Source: Methanosarcina sp. (GTDB lineage: Archaea > Halobacteriota > Methanosarcinia > Methanosarcinales > Methanosarcinaceae). From it: DNA of 17,308 nucleotides. Below the pieces are notes generated by a model that did no database searches, was not told where the DNA came from, and saw nothing but the letters and a program-made list of their open reading frames with translations. The translations under genes were made by a program, and so were the position numbers. Below, in pieces: positions 8,720-16,839 of this stretch. Location: contig PMJC01000157.1 of the NCBI GenBank assembly GCA_003157235.1, positions 567 to 17,874 of the forward strand, given 5' to 3'. Numbering within the stretch: the first letter of the stretch is position 1; each line of letters opens with the position of its first letter.

Positions 8720-10215
8720 CTTCATTTCTGTATCCTTTGTTTGATTTATTGCAATTATTTAGCCTGGGGGATACAATACTGATAACCATCTTTACTGAGA
8801 TTCACTGAGCAAATTTCGGTGGGATAATTTTTATTTAACTGTCTGCTAATGATTATATTTTTTTATTTTTCCGTCAGTTAGTAATCAAAAGTATCTATTG
8901 CATCAAAATAGAGGTCAGCCAATTTATTTTTGGTAAGCTGAATGATTATTATTTGTTATCATCCACATTTTTCGTCCTATTTCTTTTACTATACTTTGTG
9001 TTCTTGTATCTTTTTCTTCAACTCAGTTTAAACTTTGGATCCTATTCTTCATGCTTTTTTTATATTTATTACCTTTTCCCCTTCTTTTTTGTTAATCTCT
9101 TGTGATCTCTGCAAAAATCAAAATTAGTGCATTAAAGCTTCACGCAGTTATATATCCATTATTCATAATAAACTCAAGAATCAAATCATTTTTTTGTAAA
9201 AATATTGATAGTTCCTAAAATAATTTTTTGCACTTAAATCATTAGATAGTCTAATCAATCAGTTTTTGGTTTATAATCTTGAAAAAAGGATCTAAATCTG
9301 GATTAAACAAGTATAGTTCTACCAGGAACTAAATCTAAACTTGTTAAGTATGGATCCCCTAGAGATCAATATAATTGGTAAAGTACAGAGGATTTAGATA
9401 ACTCTCTATGTTTTTTCATTTGTTTATATTTATATAAATGATTAGTAAAAATAAGAGGCTTGTCGAAATTCCTCACAGGCAATAGTTTGAGTTAGTGAAC
9501 TCAAGAAACATCCATAAACATACTTATTAGATTTATAATTGATGAATGCAACTTTCTGGTATTGTAGCATTTTCTGACTCTTGTAATTAATTGAACAGTA
9601 GGTCCAAAATGCGTTTTGATCATTTTTGAAAGAGGAGCTAATAAAGCAAACAATATTGACTTTTGCAAAAAGAGAAAATAAGCATCTAACTTCCATGAGA
9701 CTAAATAAAATTTTGATAAACCTCTTAATTTCTTCATATGCTTATGTGTTGCACATAACTTACTTATGAAAATAAGTGATTTCTCTAAATCTTCTATAGT
9801 TTATTTTTTTTCAGATTTTTCTGACTTTAATATTTATTACTTGAAAAAATATTTATGTGAGATAATCAGCTGGCTTCAGAATCATTTTGCTTCTTGATCA
9901 ATGAGTTTTCCTTCGATGATAAAACCCTTATAACAAAAATTATTCCGATGTTCTGCGATATACAGAGATGTAATATTTGTTTATCTATTTGGCTACTATT
10001 TTTCATTGAAAGATAACTATTCAACTTAACCAAAATCAGTTGTAGATATTTTTTTTGATGCGATGTATACTTTGGATTACTAATTGATGAAAAAATAAGA
10101 CACATGATCATTGGGCGACGGTTAAATAATATCAGTCCACTGAAATATTGCTCATTTAATCTTAGTAAAGATTGCATTGATAGTTTTTCTCCCAGGCTTA
10201 ATACTCAAAAAAAAG
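8720..10215. other. Gene-poor AT-rich stretch with eroded sequence
   Basis: I find no convincing gene. Frames of 78-103 codons exist on the minus strand (9442-9737 and 9866-10177). They have Ile/Ser/Lys/Leu-rich translations expected by chance in this base composition, no SD and no family I recognise. The segment 8950-9110 is pyrimidine-rich on the plus strand. Small perfect hairpins occur at 9487-9504 (TTGAGTT/AACTCAA) and at 9742-9777. The stretch probably holds old mobile-element debris. Confidence 0.45.
9742..9777. other. Two adjacent perfect small hairpins
   Basis: TTATGTG (9742-9748) pairs with CACATAA (9752-9758) across a TTG loop. ACTTAT (9762-9767) pairs with ATAAGT (9772-9777) across a GAAA loop, a stable GNRA-type tetraloop on the plus strand. 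A run of T follows at about 9804-9812. This could be the end of a small RNA or of a lost gene; no function can be assigned. Confidence 0.3.
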
Positions 10216-10229
10216 AAAAATTAAAATCA

Positions 10230-10300
10230 AATACAGAAATCAGCGAGAAATATTTGACTATTATTACAGTGAGGGAATAAACTAAGGGATAAATTGGAAT
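10230..10300. repeat. Copy 2 of the diverged repeat at 5767-5831
   Basis: AATACAGAAATCAGCGAGAAA begins at 10230 and GATAAATTGGAAT ends at 10300. Both match the sequence behind the IS5-type pseudogene, with a 6-nt spacing difference. No IS5 transposase fragment precedes this copy, so either the rest has been lost or the repeat belongs to a different element. Confidence 0.5.
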
Positions 10301-10509
10301 TTTTTGTATTTGATGGAATTGGATCACGAAAGTATGGAAAAGGAAGTTTGAAACTCTGATCCGAAAATAGTTTACAGTAAATAAATGATAGAAAATGCGA
10401 TATCTTTTTAGCCATCTATGCTATCTTCACAAAAAAAAAGGTAATTTTAGATTTTGGAATCATTAACAGGTTACCAATAATTGAGGTTCTGATTCAGCTT
10501 TTCAAATAA

Positions 10510-10728
10510 ATTATAAACAGATTTCGAAAATGCAAAATCCAAAAAATAGTTTCTGATGATTATAAAGCAATAATTGAAGATATAAAGAGTTTCTTTCTTG
10601 AATTTACTCATTCCTTTTGTGTTTCTCGTCAATCGAAAAATACTAATGGAATATATATTGATGAATTCAAATACAGATACTATGTTTCAGATAAAAATGA
10701 AATTGTATACAATGAGATCAATCAGTAA
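10510..10728 (+). pseudogene. Start-less decayed coding fragment, possible transposase relic
   Basis: This is an open frame of 72 codons with no ATG, GTG or TTG start that makes sense. It includes QKIVSDDYKAIIEDIKSFF and then IYIDEFKYRYYVSDKNEIVY. The VSDDYKAI-IKSFF block is reminiscent of the catalytic 'V(S/T)D' region of DDE transposases, but I cannot name a family. Interrupted frames before and after (for example VILDFGIINRLPIIEVLIQL just upstream, and VFFDIEFDRSVWLIDKIL in another frame downstream) suggest one longer gene broken by frameshifts and stops between about 10215 and 10840. Confidence 0.35.
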
Positions 10729-10740
10729 ATGTGGTATGAT

Positions 10741-11601
10741 CTGGTAATCGGCTTTATTGTGTGTTTTTTGATATTGAATTTGATAGATCAGTATGGCTAA
10801 TAGATAAAATATTGAATAAAATGTGAAAATTTAGATAATTAAAATGCTAAAATGGTACAAGACCTCAATAATAGGTTATGTTATTGTTTGTATTGTTAGA
10901 AGCTAACAAATAGGTGAGATGCGAAATTAAATTTTTAAAGACAGTGACTCTATTCTTGACTAATATGTGATTTTTAATTCCAACTAAGTATTGTACTGTC
11001 AAGTAAGTGCAAAAATACCCCAGTAAGTGTATGAACGATTTGAAGTTTCTAACTGAGGGAAATTTGTTATATTCAGTGCTAATCAACAATTCATAATATG
11101 AAGAAATGTATTTTTAGGAAGTACTAAATTTCTTCAATATTTTTTAAGCTGATATATAATTTGCGGAAAGCACAGTACATATTAAAGAAAGGAAATATGC
11201 GAATAGTTCTTACTTTCTTTTCTTTTTTTATATATTATAGAATTTCTAGTGACCGAAGTTTTAATAATTACTTTGAAATAACAATCTTTTTTTAAAAGTG
11301 TAATTAATTAGTTAATTTACTATAGTTCAATGAATTAAATGAAATTGCATTGTTTTTTTAAAACTGAAGAAAAACCAAAAAAAATAAAAAATTCTTAAAG
11401 TAACAACATGAGCTCTCGCATAGCAGCTTGAAATAAATTATTTCTCTGTTTGAAGAATATTCTGAAGGAATTTGCCATAAAAGTCACAATAAAAAAATAA
11501 AGCAAAGAAAAATTTCCTCTGCTCCAATATAATCAAATTCTGTTTAATTTCTTATTTTTTAAGACTTAAGAGTTGAATGATGAAATACAGTACATGAAGC
11601 T
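10741..11601. other. AT-rich spacer downstream of mtrH
   Basis: I see no gene or RNA here. The longest frame (10865-11089, minus) has a low-complexity translation and no SD. A-runs on the plus strand at 11491-11497 and around 11377-11385 would be U-runs in the mtr transcript and could serve as archaeal terminators. Confidence 0.4.
11491..11497 (-). terminator. Possible U-run terminator after mtrH
   Basis: Seven A on the plus strand read as U7 in an mtr transcript, about 190 nt past the mtrH stop. Another A-rich run lies around 11377-11385. This is a candidate site only. Confidence 0.25.
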
Positions 11602-11619
11602 TCTCAATATTTATTGAGA
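11602..11619 (-). other. 8-bp perfect hairpin in the mtrH 3' region
   Basis: TCTCAATA (11602-11609) and TATTGAGA (11612-11619) form an 8-bp stem with a two-base centre. It lies 64 nt beyond the mtrH stop in the direction of transcription. There is no U-run directly after it, so RNA 3'-end protection is as likely as termination. Confidence 0.35.
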
Positions 11620-11682
11620 TTTAAATAATTAAGTGCTTAACGCTTCTTTTCTTCAGTCAAACTGCGTAAGTCTTATTTTCGT

Positions 11683-12633
11683 TTACGTCAGTTTGGTTAC
11701 CGGGTGGTTTGCCAGATCCGCGATCTCGACACCGAGTTCTTTAGCGGTTTCACCAAGCATGATGTCGACCATTGCTACAGCCGGAAAAATCTGGTTGACA
11801 TTTTCAATAGGTCCATAGAGGAGAAAATCTGAACCTGCAATCTGTGCTACTAGGTTGGTACCAATGTCTGTAGGCATGTAGATAGCTTTTGGATCAGGCT
11901 GAGTTTTCTTGAACTTCCGGAGCCAATCCCAGGCAGAAGCCATATTATGGAACCCTCCTCCAATAGGTAGCCCGATTTTTGCTTTTATTGTGGGTATCGA
12001 GCGAATAGTGGCTCCAGAACCTGCACCAAGAGGCATTGCTGCAACGTCTATCAAAGGTGTCTTGATCCCACATTCCTTTGCAATCTGAATCATCCCTTTT
12101 GTTTGTCCGGTACCGCCGACTTCAAGTATGTCTAGTTTTCCTTTTACAGTAGGGTCAGTTGCATTGAAGGCGAGCACAATTGCTGCTTCCACGTCACTTT
12201 CAGTAAGGACGTCGATTTCGCTCTGTTCAATGCTTGCATTGATCGAGTTGTGTACAGCTCTGTGTGCAACGCCGATTTCAGTACAGTATTTGGCAGCAGC
12301 AGCCCTTACATCTCCGGCAGAGGAGTCGATTAAGAAAGGAGTGTGGTCATCGATTTCAACGAACCACTTTATGTAATTCACAATTGCTTCTGGGGTTTCA
12401 CCCACGATCTGATTTGCATAGGGAAGCCCTGTGGCATCGCTCATTGCTACCTGCGTGTTCCAAAGCGTTTCAGCAGTTGCTTTATCGAAAATTCCCTTGT
12501 CTTCGTCTGACACGATCTTATGTCTTCCGTAAAACATAGTGCTTACTAATACAGTCGGATATTCACCTGGCTGACCGCCGAATTTGACTCCACCTAGATC
12601 AAAAACTTCCTGTTTCTTATCAAATTTGAACAT
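11683..12633 (-). CDS. mtrH: Tetrahydromethanopterin S-methyltransferase subunit H
   Basis: MtrH is 316 aa, the full family length. It is the soluble cytoplasmic subunit that transfers the methyl group from N5-methyl-tetrahydrosarcinapterin to the Co(I) corrinoid carried by MtrA. The sequence is a TIM-barrel methyltransferase of the MtrH/pterin-binding type: MFKFDKKQEVFDLGGVKFGG at the start, the conserved LIDSSAGDVRAAAA segment (about 101-114), the glycine-rich ILEVGGTGQTKG (about 169-180), and PIGGGFHN. No membrane segment is present. GAGGGT stands a few bases before ATG 12633, and the gap to mtrG is 16 nt, the largest within the operon. As last gene of the operon it is followed by a small hairpin and AT-rich sequence. 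Confidence 0.97.
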   Translation of the reverse strand: MFKFDKKQEVFDLGGVKFGGQPGEYPTVLVSTMFYGRHKIVSDEDKGIFDKATAETLWNTQVAMSDATGLPYANQIVGETPEAIVNYIKWFVEIDDHTPFLIDSSAGDVRAAAAKYCTEIGVAHRAVHNSINASIEQSEIDVLTESDVEAAIVLAFNATDPTVKGKLDILEVGGTGQTKGMIQIAKECGIKTPLIDVAAMPLGAGSGATIRSIPTIKAKIGLPIGGGFHNMASAWDWLRKFKKTQPDPKAIYMPTDIGTNLVAQIAGSDFLLYGPIENVNQIFPAVAMVDIMLGETAKELGVEIADLANHPVTKLT

Positions 12634-12649
12634 TTTAAACCCTCATTTG

Positions 12650-12880
12650 TTAATGTATTAATCTGAACATTGATGATACCGAGATATATATCAAGAAGAG
12701 CAGCAGGCCGATTACGCTGCCATATAAAATTCCGATGTCTCTTCCTATTTTTTTACCAATTCTTTGTGCAATTTCACTGCCAACGAACTCGATCTTTTCA
12801 TCAATCTTGTCGAGTCTCTTCATGACCGCATTGAACTCAGTTTGATCTACAATAACTACGGGTGCTTTTTCATCACTCAT
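12650..12880 (-). CDS. mtrG: Tetrahydromethanopterin S-methyltransferase subunit G
   Basis: MtrG is a small subunit of 76 aa: a charged N-terminal helix ([20 protein letters not shown]) and one C-terminal membrane helix (about 49-68, [19 protein letters not shown]). Family knowledge places it in the Na+-translocating Mtr complex as a peripheral single-span subunit. A GTG at 12889 would add three codons. I prefer ATG 12880, because GGAGGTGA, which overlaps the mtrF stop, stands 5 nt before it. Confidence 0.93.
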   Translation of the reverse strand: MSDEKAPVVIVDQTEFNAVMKRLDKIDEKIEFVGSEIAQRIGKKIGRDIGILYGSVIGLLLFLIYISVSSMFRLIH

Positions 12881-12885
12881 AGTAT

Positions 12886-13107
12886 TCACCTCCAGAACAA
12901 TAACGGGACTACGATTATCATCAAAAATACAAATATGAATCCCGCTGCAAACCCTAAGATCCCGGTAGCACTTATCCCAGAATCCAGTTTCTGGTTTCTC
13001 GCGATTAACTGGCCCCTATACCGGATACTTTCGACAGTCGAATCTATTGCACCCATCTGAGGGGTAGTCACCATCGGAACTCCTTTTCCGTATTCAGTTT
13101 CTGCCAT
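12886..13107 (-). CDS. mtrF: Tetrahydromethanopterin S-methyltransferase subunit F
   Basis: MtrF is a 73-aa single-span subunit of the Mtr complex. A soluble N-terminal part ([19 protein letters not shown]) is followed by a C-terminal membrane helix (about 46-71). The [19 protein letters not shown] segment is visibly related to [19 protein letters not shown] at the C-terminus of MtrA next door, suggesting that both anchor to the complex in the same way. GGGAGGT precedes ATG 13107; the gap after mtrA is 4 nt. Confidence 0.95.
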   Translation of the reverse strand: MAETEYGKGVPMVTTPQMGAIDSTVESIRYRGQLIARNQKLDSGISATGILGFAAGFIFVFLMIIVVPLLFWR

Positions 13108-13111
13108 TTTT

Positions 13112-13831
13112 TTACCTCCCTACTAATAAAAATCCGAGCAAAGCGATGGTAAAAGTTAATCCTATCATGAACCCTTCCATTTTTCCAGCACTTACACCTG
13201 AGTGGTACTTATTGAGGTTTCCGATATCTATAAGGCTGCTGTCAATTCCTTTCATCCTATTGCGGACCATTGCAATTTCAGCACCAAGTGGTCTTACTCC
13301 AGATATTTCTTCTTCTTCTTCTCCCTCGGCAATCTTTAATATCATAGGTTCGCCGTCAAAGGCTCCCGGATCTTTTGAGACAAGTTCCTTTATCTTGGAG
13401 GTAATTGCACCCATATCTTCGGTATCAAGTAAATTGATTACCTGAGCCTGTTGCTGGAAACGAACAATTGAATCCGCATCTAGATTTTCCACATATGGAA
13501 TTGCGCCTACAGCTCCTACAATTCTGTTTTCCTTCACACCGTTTGCATGCAGGGCGATTATTGACTGTCCGAGTACGTGCCCTTTAACCTCAGCACCAGT
13601 CACAAGGAGGAACCTGATATTAGGGTTTGATATAATGTGGGCAACGACCTTTTCAATGCCAAGATTTTCTGTTTTACACGATCCTGTGATTGATGCACCT
13701 GCATCAAGAATAGGCTTTCCAGGAAGGTGTGAACCGCAGGTAATTACCAGTACTGGGTTTTTGGGATCCCCAACTTCATATTCACCTTTCAGTATGGGCC
13801 ATCCTGGGGCAGCATCTTTCTTTTCTACCAT
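13112..13831 (-). CDS. mtrA: Tetrahydromethanopterin S-methyltransferase subunit A (corrinoid protein)
   Basis: MtrA (239 aa) carries the 5-hydroxybenzimidazolyl-cobamide that accepts the methyl group from MtrH and donates it to coenzyme M. The soluble cobamide-binding domain fills about residues 1-170. [14 protein letters not shown] contains H85, equivalent to the His known to be the lower cobalt ligand in MtrA. An acidic linker ([10 protein letters not shown]) and a helical stalk follow, and then one C-terminal membrane helix (about 219-236). I chose ATG 13831 ([12 protein letters not shown]), which follows the mtrB stop by one base and has GGAGG upstream. An ATG 7 codons earlier lies inside mtrB and is not needed. 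Confidence 0.97.
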   Translation of the reverse strand: MVEKKDAAPGWPILKGEYEVGDPKNPVLVITCGSHLPGKPILDAGASITGSCKTENLGIEKVVAHIISNPNIRFLLVTGAEVKGHVLGQSIIALHANGVKENRIVGAVGAIPYVENLDADSIVRFQQQAQVINLLDTEDMGAITSKIKELVSKDPGAFDGEPMILKIAEGEEEEEISGVRPLGAEIAMVRNRMKGIDSSLIDIGNLNKYHSGVSAGKMEGFMIGLTFTIALLGFLLVGR

Positions 13832-13832
13832 T

Positions 13833-14156
13833 TTAAGCGCCTCCCATTGCAATCCTCAGGTATATATATAGGGCTACCATCGCAAAGAAAAAAAAGCCCA
13901 CAACTATCCCATACCAAGCATTGGTGTAGAATCCAGCTGTGTAAGACGTGTGTTCACGTCCAGGCCATGTGTTAAGGAGTGGCCTGCTCGGGGCAAGAGA
14001 ATTCACGAGGTCGTCTGCAATTAGATCCAGCTTGTCCAGTTTTTCATTGACAGGATTCAAGCTGTATTGTATAATGTCTTCACGTTCCTGTGCAACAGTA
14101 CCTGATTCTGTATCCAGTACTAGATGTATCTCTGGAGCTATGCGAACGGTACTCAT
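13833..14156 (-). CDS. mtrB: Tetrahydromethanopterin S-methyltransferase subunit B
   Basis: MtrB is 107 aa with a soluble N-terminal part and one C-terminal membrane helix (about 81-101, [20 protein letters not shown]). It belongs to the ring of small anchored subunits around the MtrA/F/G stalk. The start ATG overlaps the mtrC stop (ATGA at 14153-14156), indicating translational coupling. Confidence 0.95.
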   Translation of the reverse strand: MSTVRIAPEIHLVLDTESGTVAQEREDIIQYSLNPVNEKLDKLDLIADDLVNSLAPSRPLLNTWPGREHTSYTAGFYTNAWYGIVVGFFFFAMVALYIYLRIAMGGA

Positions 14157-14941
14157 TGCATTTCCTCCTCAGTAGGCAGCATACCGGTATCTAACACTTT
14201 GTATGCATCTCTTTTGACAAAGCCGTAGTATTTGTTGAAGCCTTTATACCATATGAAGATTCCAATGAGCATTGTTACAGCGATTGCTCCCAAACCTGCT
14301 ACGGATGCGAAGCCTGAGAGGACCATTGCAATTCCGGCTTTTTCCACAGCAAGTGAAAGGCTCCTGTCCTGCATTTCATCAGGTCCCAGGTTTGAATTGA
14401 ATGGGTGCAACATTGCCATACCGCCGGCAATGTAAATCATCATTATAAAGCCTGTTGCAATCACATCTTTAACAACTAATATATAATCAAGAGAACCGGC
14501 AATTACAATACTAAATCCAAGAATTAGAAGAGTTCCGGCCCCTGCAATCTCTGTAGTTGACCTTTCCATGATTGGAATACCCATTCCAATGATCTTGTTG
14601 GAAAGTATACCTATTATAGCTCCGATGATACACGCGGTAATAAATGCAATAATTGGGCCTGCAACTCCTCCGATGGAAAGTCCAAAAAGAGTGGCAATTA
14701 CACCCATACCAAGGGCGAGCATACCAATTGACGGTACACCTGTACCAAGTCCATAGCTAGCAACACGTCGGACTACATCAGCGCCCCAGACACTGGCACA
14801 GATTGCTCCTAGAGCTCCGAAGAATACAAAGACGTGGTTTATTGGGGCAAGGAAATAAGCGAGATATATTCCAGCGAGGCCTCCAACTACACCAAGAGTT
14901 AACAATGTATTTGGAGGGTATTTATTTTTTGTATCTGACAT
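14153..14941 (-). CDS. mtrC: Tetrahydromethanopterin S-methyltransferase subunit C
   Basis: MtrC is an integral membrane subunit of 262 aa with several hydrophobic glycine-rich spans from about residue 12 to 235. Between the last two spans is a polar loop ([20 protein letters not shown]), and the C-terminus ([15 protein letters not shown]) is cytoplasmic-looking. With MtrD and MtrE it forms the membrane core thought to conduct Na+. The start is one base after the mtrD stop, with AGGAGGGGGT inside the mtrD end as ribosome-binding site. The stop overlaps the mtrB start. Confidence 0.96.
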   Translation of the reverse strand: MSDTKNKYPPNTLLTLGVVGGLAGIYLAYFLAPINHVFVFFGALGAICASVWGADVVRRVASYGLGTGVPSIGMLALGMGVIATLFGLSIGGVAGPIIAFITACIIGAIIGILSNKIIGMGIPIMERSTTEIAGAGTLLILGFSIVIAGSLDYILVVKDVIATGFIMMIYIAGGMAMLHPFNSNLGPDEMQDRSLSLAVEKAGIAMVLSGFASVAGLGAIAVTMLIGIFIWYKGFNKYYGFVKRDAYKVLDTGMLPTEEEMQ

Positions 14942-14942
14942 T

Positions 14943-15668
14943 TTAGAGACCCCCTCCTAGATTTCCAACTGCTACTACTGCTACAACAGCGCAAAGAATT
15001 GATGCAATGAAGGAAGAAATAGCCGCCTTTGGCCATTTTTTGAATTTAGGATCATGGAATCCTTCAATGGTACCACCAATGTTGTAAGAAGGAATAACCG
15101 AGTTTATAAAGAAGAAACCTATTGTGAAAGTAGATACAACAGCTGAAAGGTTCAGATTAGTTACTGGGAGAGTTGATACTTTCATGAGGGAATAGTATAC
15201 AAGAGCACCCCCAAGACCTCCAAGTGCAGCTCCGATAGTTGCACTTACGAAACAGACTGTTGGAATCCCATGCCCTTCAGTACCTTGGGATACATAGAGA
15301 TCCTGTCTGTACTTGGTAATGGGGTCATACTTTACTTTCGCCGAAACTGACGTACAGCCCACCCCGTAGGCATAGATCCAGGTAGCTACTATCATGGTTG
15401 CTGCCAACATGATCATTGAACCTACTGCTCCAGCAGCTATGACCAGAGGGAGATTTTGGTTTACAGCCATTACAGTTCCAGCAGATATGATCCCAGCAAT
15501 TCCGGCTCCAGCTGCAAGCATCACAGTGCCGGTACCGATACCTGTTGCCTGAGCCATTGCAGCGGGAGCACCGCCCACAGGTATGAAGTGGACACTCTGG
15601 GAAATCAGCGTACCACCGATTACGATCGCGAGGATCCAGATCAAGTTAGCCGTAATGAGTTCTATCAC
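14943..15668 (-). CDS. mtrD: Tetrahydromethanopterin S-methyltransferase subunit D
   Basis: MtrD is a multi-span membrane subunit of 241 aa, hydrophobic and Ala/Gly-rich, with a characteristic extramembrane loop (YRQDLYVSQGTEGHGIPTVC). It is part of the Na+-translocating core with MtrC and MtrE. I chose the GTG start at 15668, giving VIELITANLIWILAIVIGG: it overlaps the mtrE stop as GTGA and has GAGGTG 5 nt upstream. The longer frame from 15746 begins with a basic stretch encoded out of frame within mtrE and should be discarded. Confidence 0.95.
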   Translation of the reverse strand: MIELITANLIWILAIVIGGTLISQSVHFIPVGGAPAAMAQATGIGTGTVMLAAGAGIAGIISAGTVMAVNQNLPLVIAAGAVGSMIMLAATMIVATWIYAYGVGCTSVSAKVKYDPITKYRQDLYVSQGTEGHGIPTVCFVSATIGAALGGLGGALVYYSLMKVSTLPVTNLNLSAVVSTFTIGFFFINSVIPSYNIGGTIEGFHDPKFKKWPKAAISSFIASILCAVVAVVAVGNLGGGL

Positions 15669-16579
15669 GCTGACACCTCTTCGGTCTTGTCTTCTTTGTA
15701 AGGTCCATATTTTTCGCGGGTTTCCTTTTCGATGTGCCAATTCCAAATACCTAAGACAACAACAATAATGAGGCCTAGAATATTAGAGAGCCAGCCCTCT
15801 TTAAGCCCTTTTGCAGGGTCGAAAACGGTTAGAACCCAGATTCCCAGGAACACGACCATCCCAAAAGAAACTCCTGTCATTGGTCCTCCGAACTTTGAAC
15901 AGAACCAGAGGTTATCTATCCCATTCCTGAGGCCTGATTCACCTTTGCGGACAATGTTTCCAGAGTTTGAAGCGTTCAAACCAGAACCGAATTCAGTCAT
16001 CTGGAACTGACGCTCTGCACCTAAGTGGACGTCACCTGTAGCAGATCCGACTGAGCCTACTACAACTCCCCATAAAAAGGACAATAATACGAACGGGAAA
16101 GGATGCATTAGTGCATAGACCATTAGATACGAGACTACCTCGACACAGAAAGTAGTCAAAAACGCAAAGGCCATGATTACGGGAGTGTGCGATCTTATCA
16201 TATCCAGATATATTGGCTGCTTAAATCTTTTCTGGCTACCCTCTCTGCCCATGATTGCAGTTACTGAATAGCTTCCATGTACCATAGCTGCAATAAGGGC
16301 TCCTATAACCAGTGCAAAGAGAGGTGACATTCCAAAATGTTTTATTAATACAAGAGCTCCAGTAGCACCGATTGTGCACATCATTCCGTTGGAGACCGGT
16401 TCACCAGCAATAGCTTTATTATAAATTCGATGTACGTAACCCATCTGGGGAGCTAACTGCACTTGTGAATTAGCATTACTCTGTGATCCTACATCGGATT
16501 CCAGGTCCTCTGAAGCACCTGCAATGGTAGCAGCTGCTCCAATAAGTGCGAGCACTCCCATGCTTATGAGTGGTTCCAT
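15665..16579 (-). CDS. mtrE: Tetrahydromethanopterin S-methyltransferase subunit E
   Basis: MtrE is the 304-aa integral membrane subunit and first gene of the operon. The sequence has a hydrophobic start (SMGVLALIGAAATIAGASED), a polar segment, and membrane spans across residues about 65-190 and 225-285. A conserved polar loop (SATGDVHLGAERQFQMTEFG) contains acidic residues proposed in the family for Na+ binding. The C-terminal tail is charged (EKETREKYGPYKEDKTEE). ATG 16579 is preceded by AGGAGG at 8 nt. An ATG four bases upstream (16583) is out of frame. The stop overlaps the mtrD GTG start. Confidence 0.97.
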   Translation of the reverse strand: MEPLISMGVLALIGAAATIAGASEDLESDVGSQSNANSQVQLAPQMGYVHRIYNKAIAGEPVSNGMMCTIGATGALVLIKHFGMSPLFALVIGALIAAMVHGSYSVTAIMGREGSQKRFKQPIYLDMIRSHTPVIMAFAFLTTFCVEVVSYLMVYALMHPFPFVLLSFLWGVVVGSVGSATGDVHLGAERQFQMTEFGSGLNASNSGNIVRKGESGLRNGIDNLWFCSKFGGPMTGVSFGMVVFLGIWVLTVFDPAKGLKEGWLSNILGLIIVVVLGIWNWHIEKETREKYGPYKEDKTEEVSA

Positions 16580-16596
16580 TCATTTTCCTCCTTATA

Positions 16597-16612
16597 TTAT
16601 TACATGTAATAA
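16597..16612. promoter_or_regulatory. Perfect 16-bp palindrome next to the mtrE SD
   Basis: TTATTACATGTAATAA is a perfect dyad, 4 nt upstream of the mtrE SD (16587-16592). On DNA it looks like an operator for a dimeric regulator. On RNA it would be a weak 6-bp hairpin with a CAUG loop beside the ribosome-binding site. Confidence 0.45.
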
Positions 16613-16649
16613 GCCGGATTGAAAAAACGCTGTATATTTTCTGAAGTTA

Positions 16650-16687
16650 TTTGTCATTTTATGCAACGAAAAATAACGAATGACAAA
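16650..16687 (-). promoter_or_regulatory. mtr leader hairpin
   Basis: TTTGTCATT (16650-16658) and AATGACAAA (16679-16687) form a 9-bp perfect stem with a 20-nt loop, about 70-110 nt upstream of the mtrE start. One arm overlaps a second inverted repeat (see 16671-16787). Confidence 0.4.
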
Positions 16688-16787
16688 CATTGAATTTTTG
16701 ATTAGAGAGGATCATTCATAAACCTTTCGAAATTTGGGTGTATTTAAACGATTTTTATCAACTAATTTAATGCACAATTCGTTATTT
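16671..16787 (-). promoter_or_regulatory. 11-bp inverted repeat in the mtr leader
   Basis: AAATAACGAAT (16671-16681) recurs as an exact reverse complement, ATTCGTTATTT, at 16777-16787. Its left arm overlaps the hairpin arm at 16679-16687 by three bases. The two pairings therefore compete for, or abut on, one central segment of the leader RNA. Confidence 0.4.
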
Positions 16788-16824
16788 ATGAGGAGTTAAT
16801 TCGGTTAAAATGAGCAAATTTGTA

Positions 16825-16834
16825 TTTATATATT
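16825..16834 (-). promoter_or_regulatory. Candidate TATA box for the mtr operon
   Basis: Read on the minus strand, AATATATAAA is preceded by TTTTGG as a BRE-like element. Transcription would start around 16800, giving a leader of about 220 nt containing all the dyads listed here. An alternative box (TTTATATAA on the minus strand, at about 16930-16939) lies further upstream. A third, weak one (AAAATATA near 16633-16640) would give a very short leader. Confidence 0.4.
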
Positions 16835-16839
16835 CCAAA

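Noticed and set aside
9866..10177. 103-codon minus-strand frame (and the neighbouring frames at 9442-9737)
   Set aside because: I considered a transposase C-terminus, but no motif aligns convincingly; composition is that of AT-rich non-coding DNA.
8720..11640. CRISPR array in the gene-poor stretch
   Set aside because: No regularly spaced identical repeats; only isolated small dyads and AT-rich strings.
15669..15746. Longer mtrD start
   Set aside because: The added basic segment is mtrE sequence read out of frame. GTG 15668 overlaps the mtrE stop and has a good SD.
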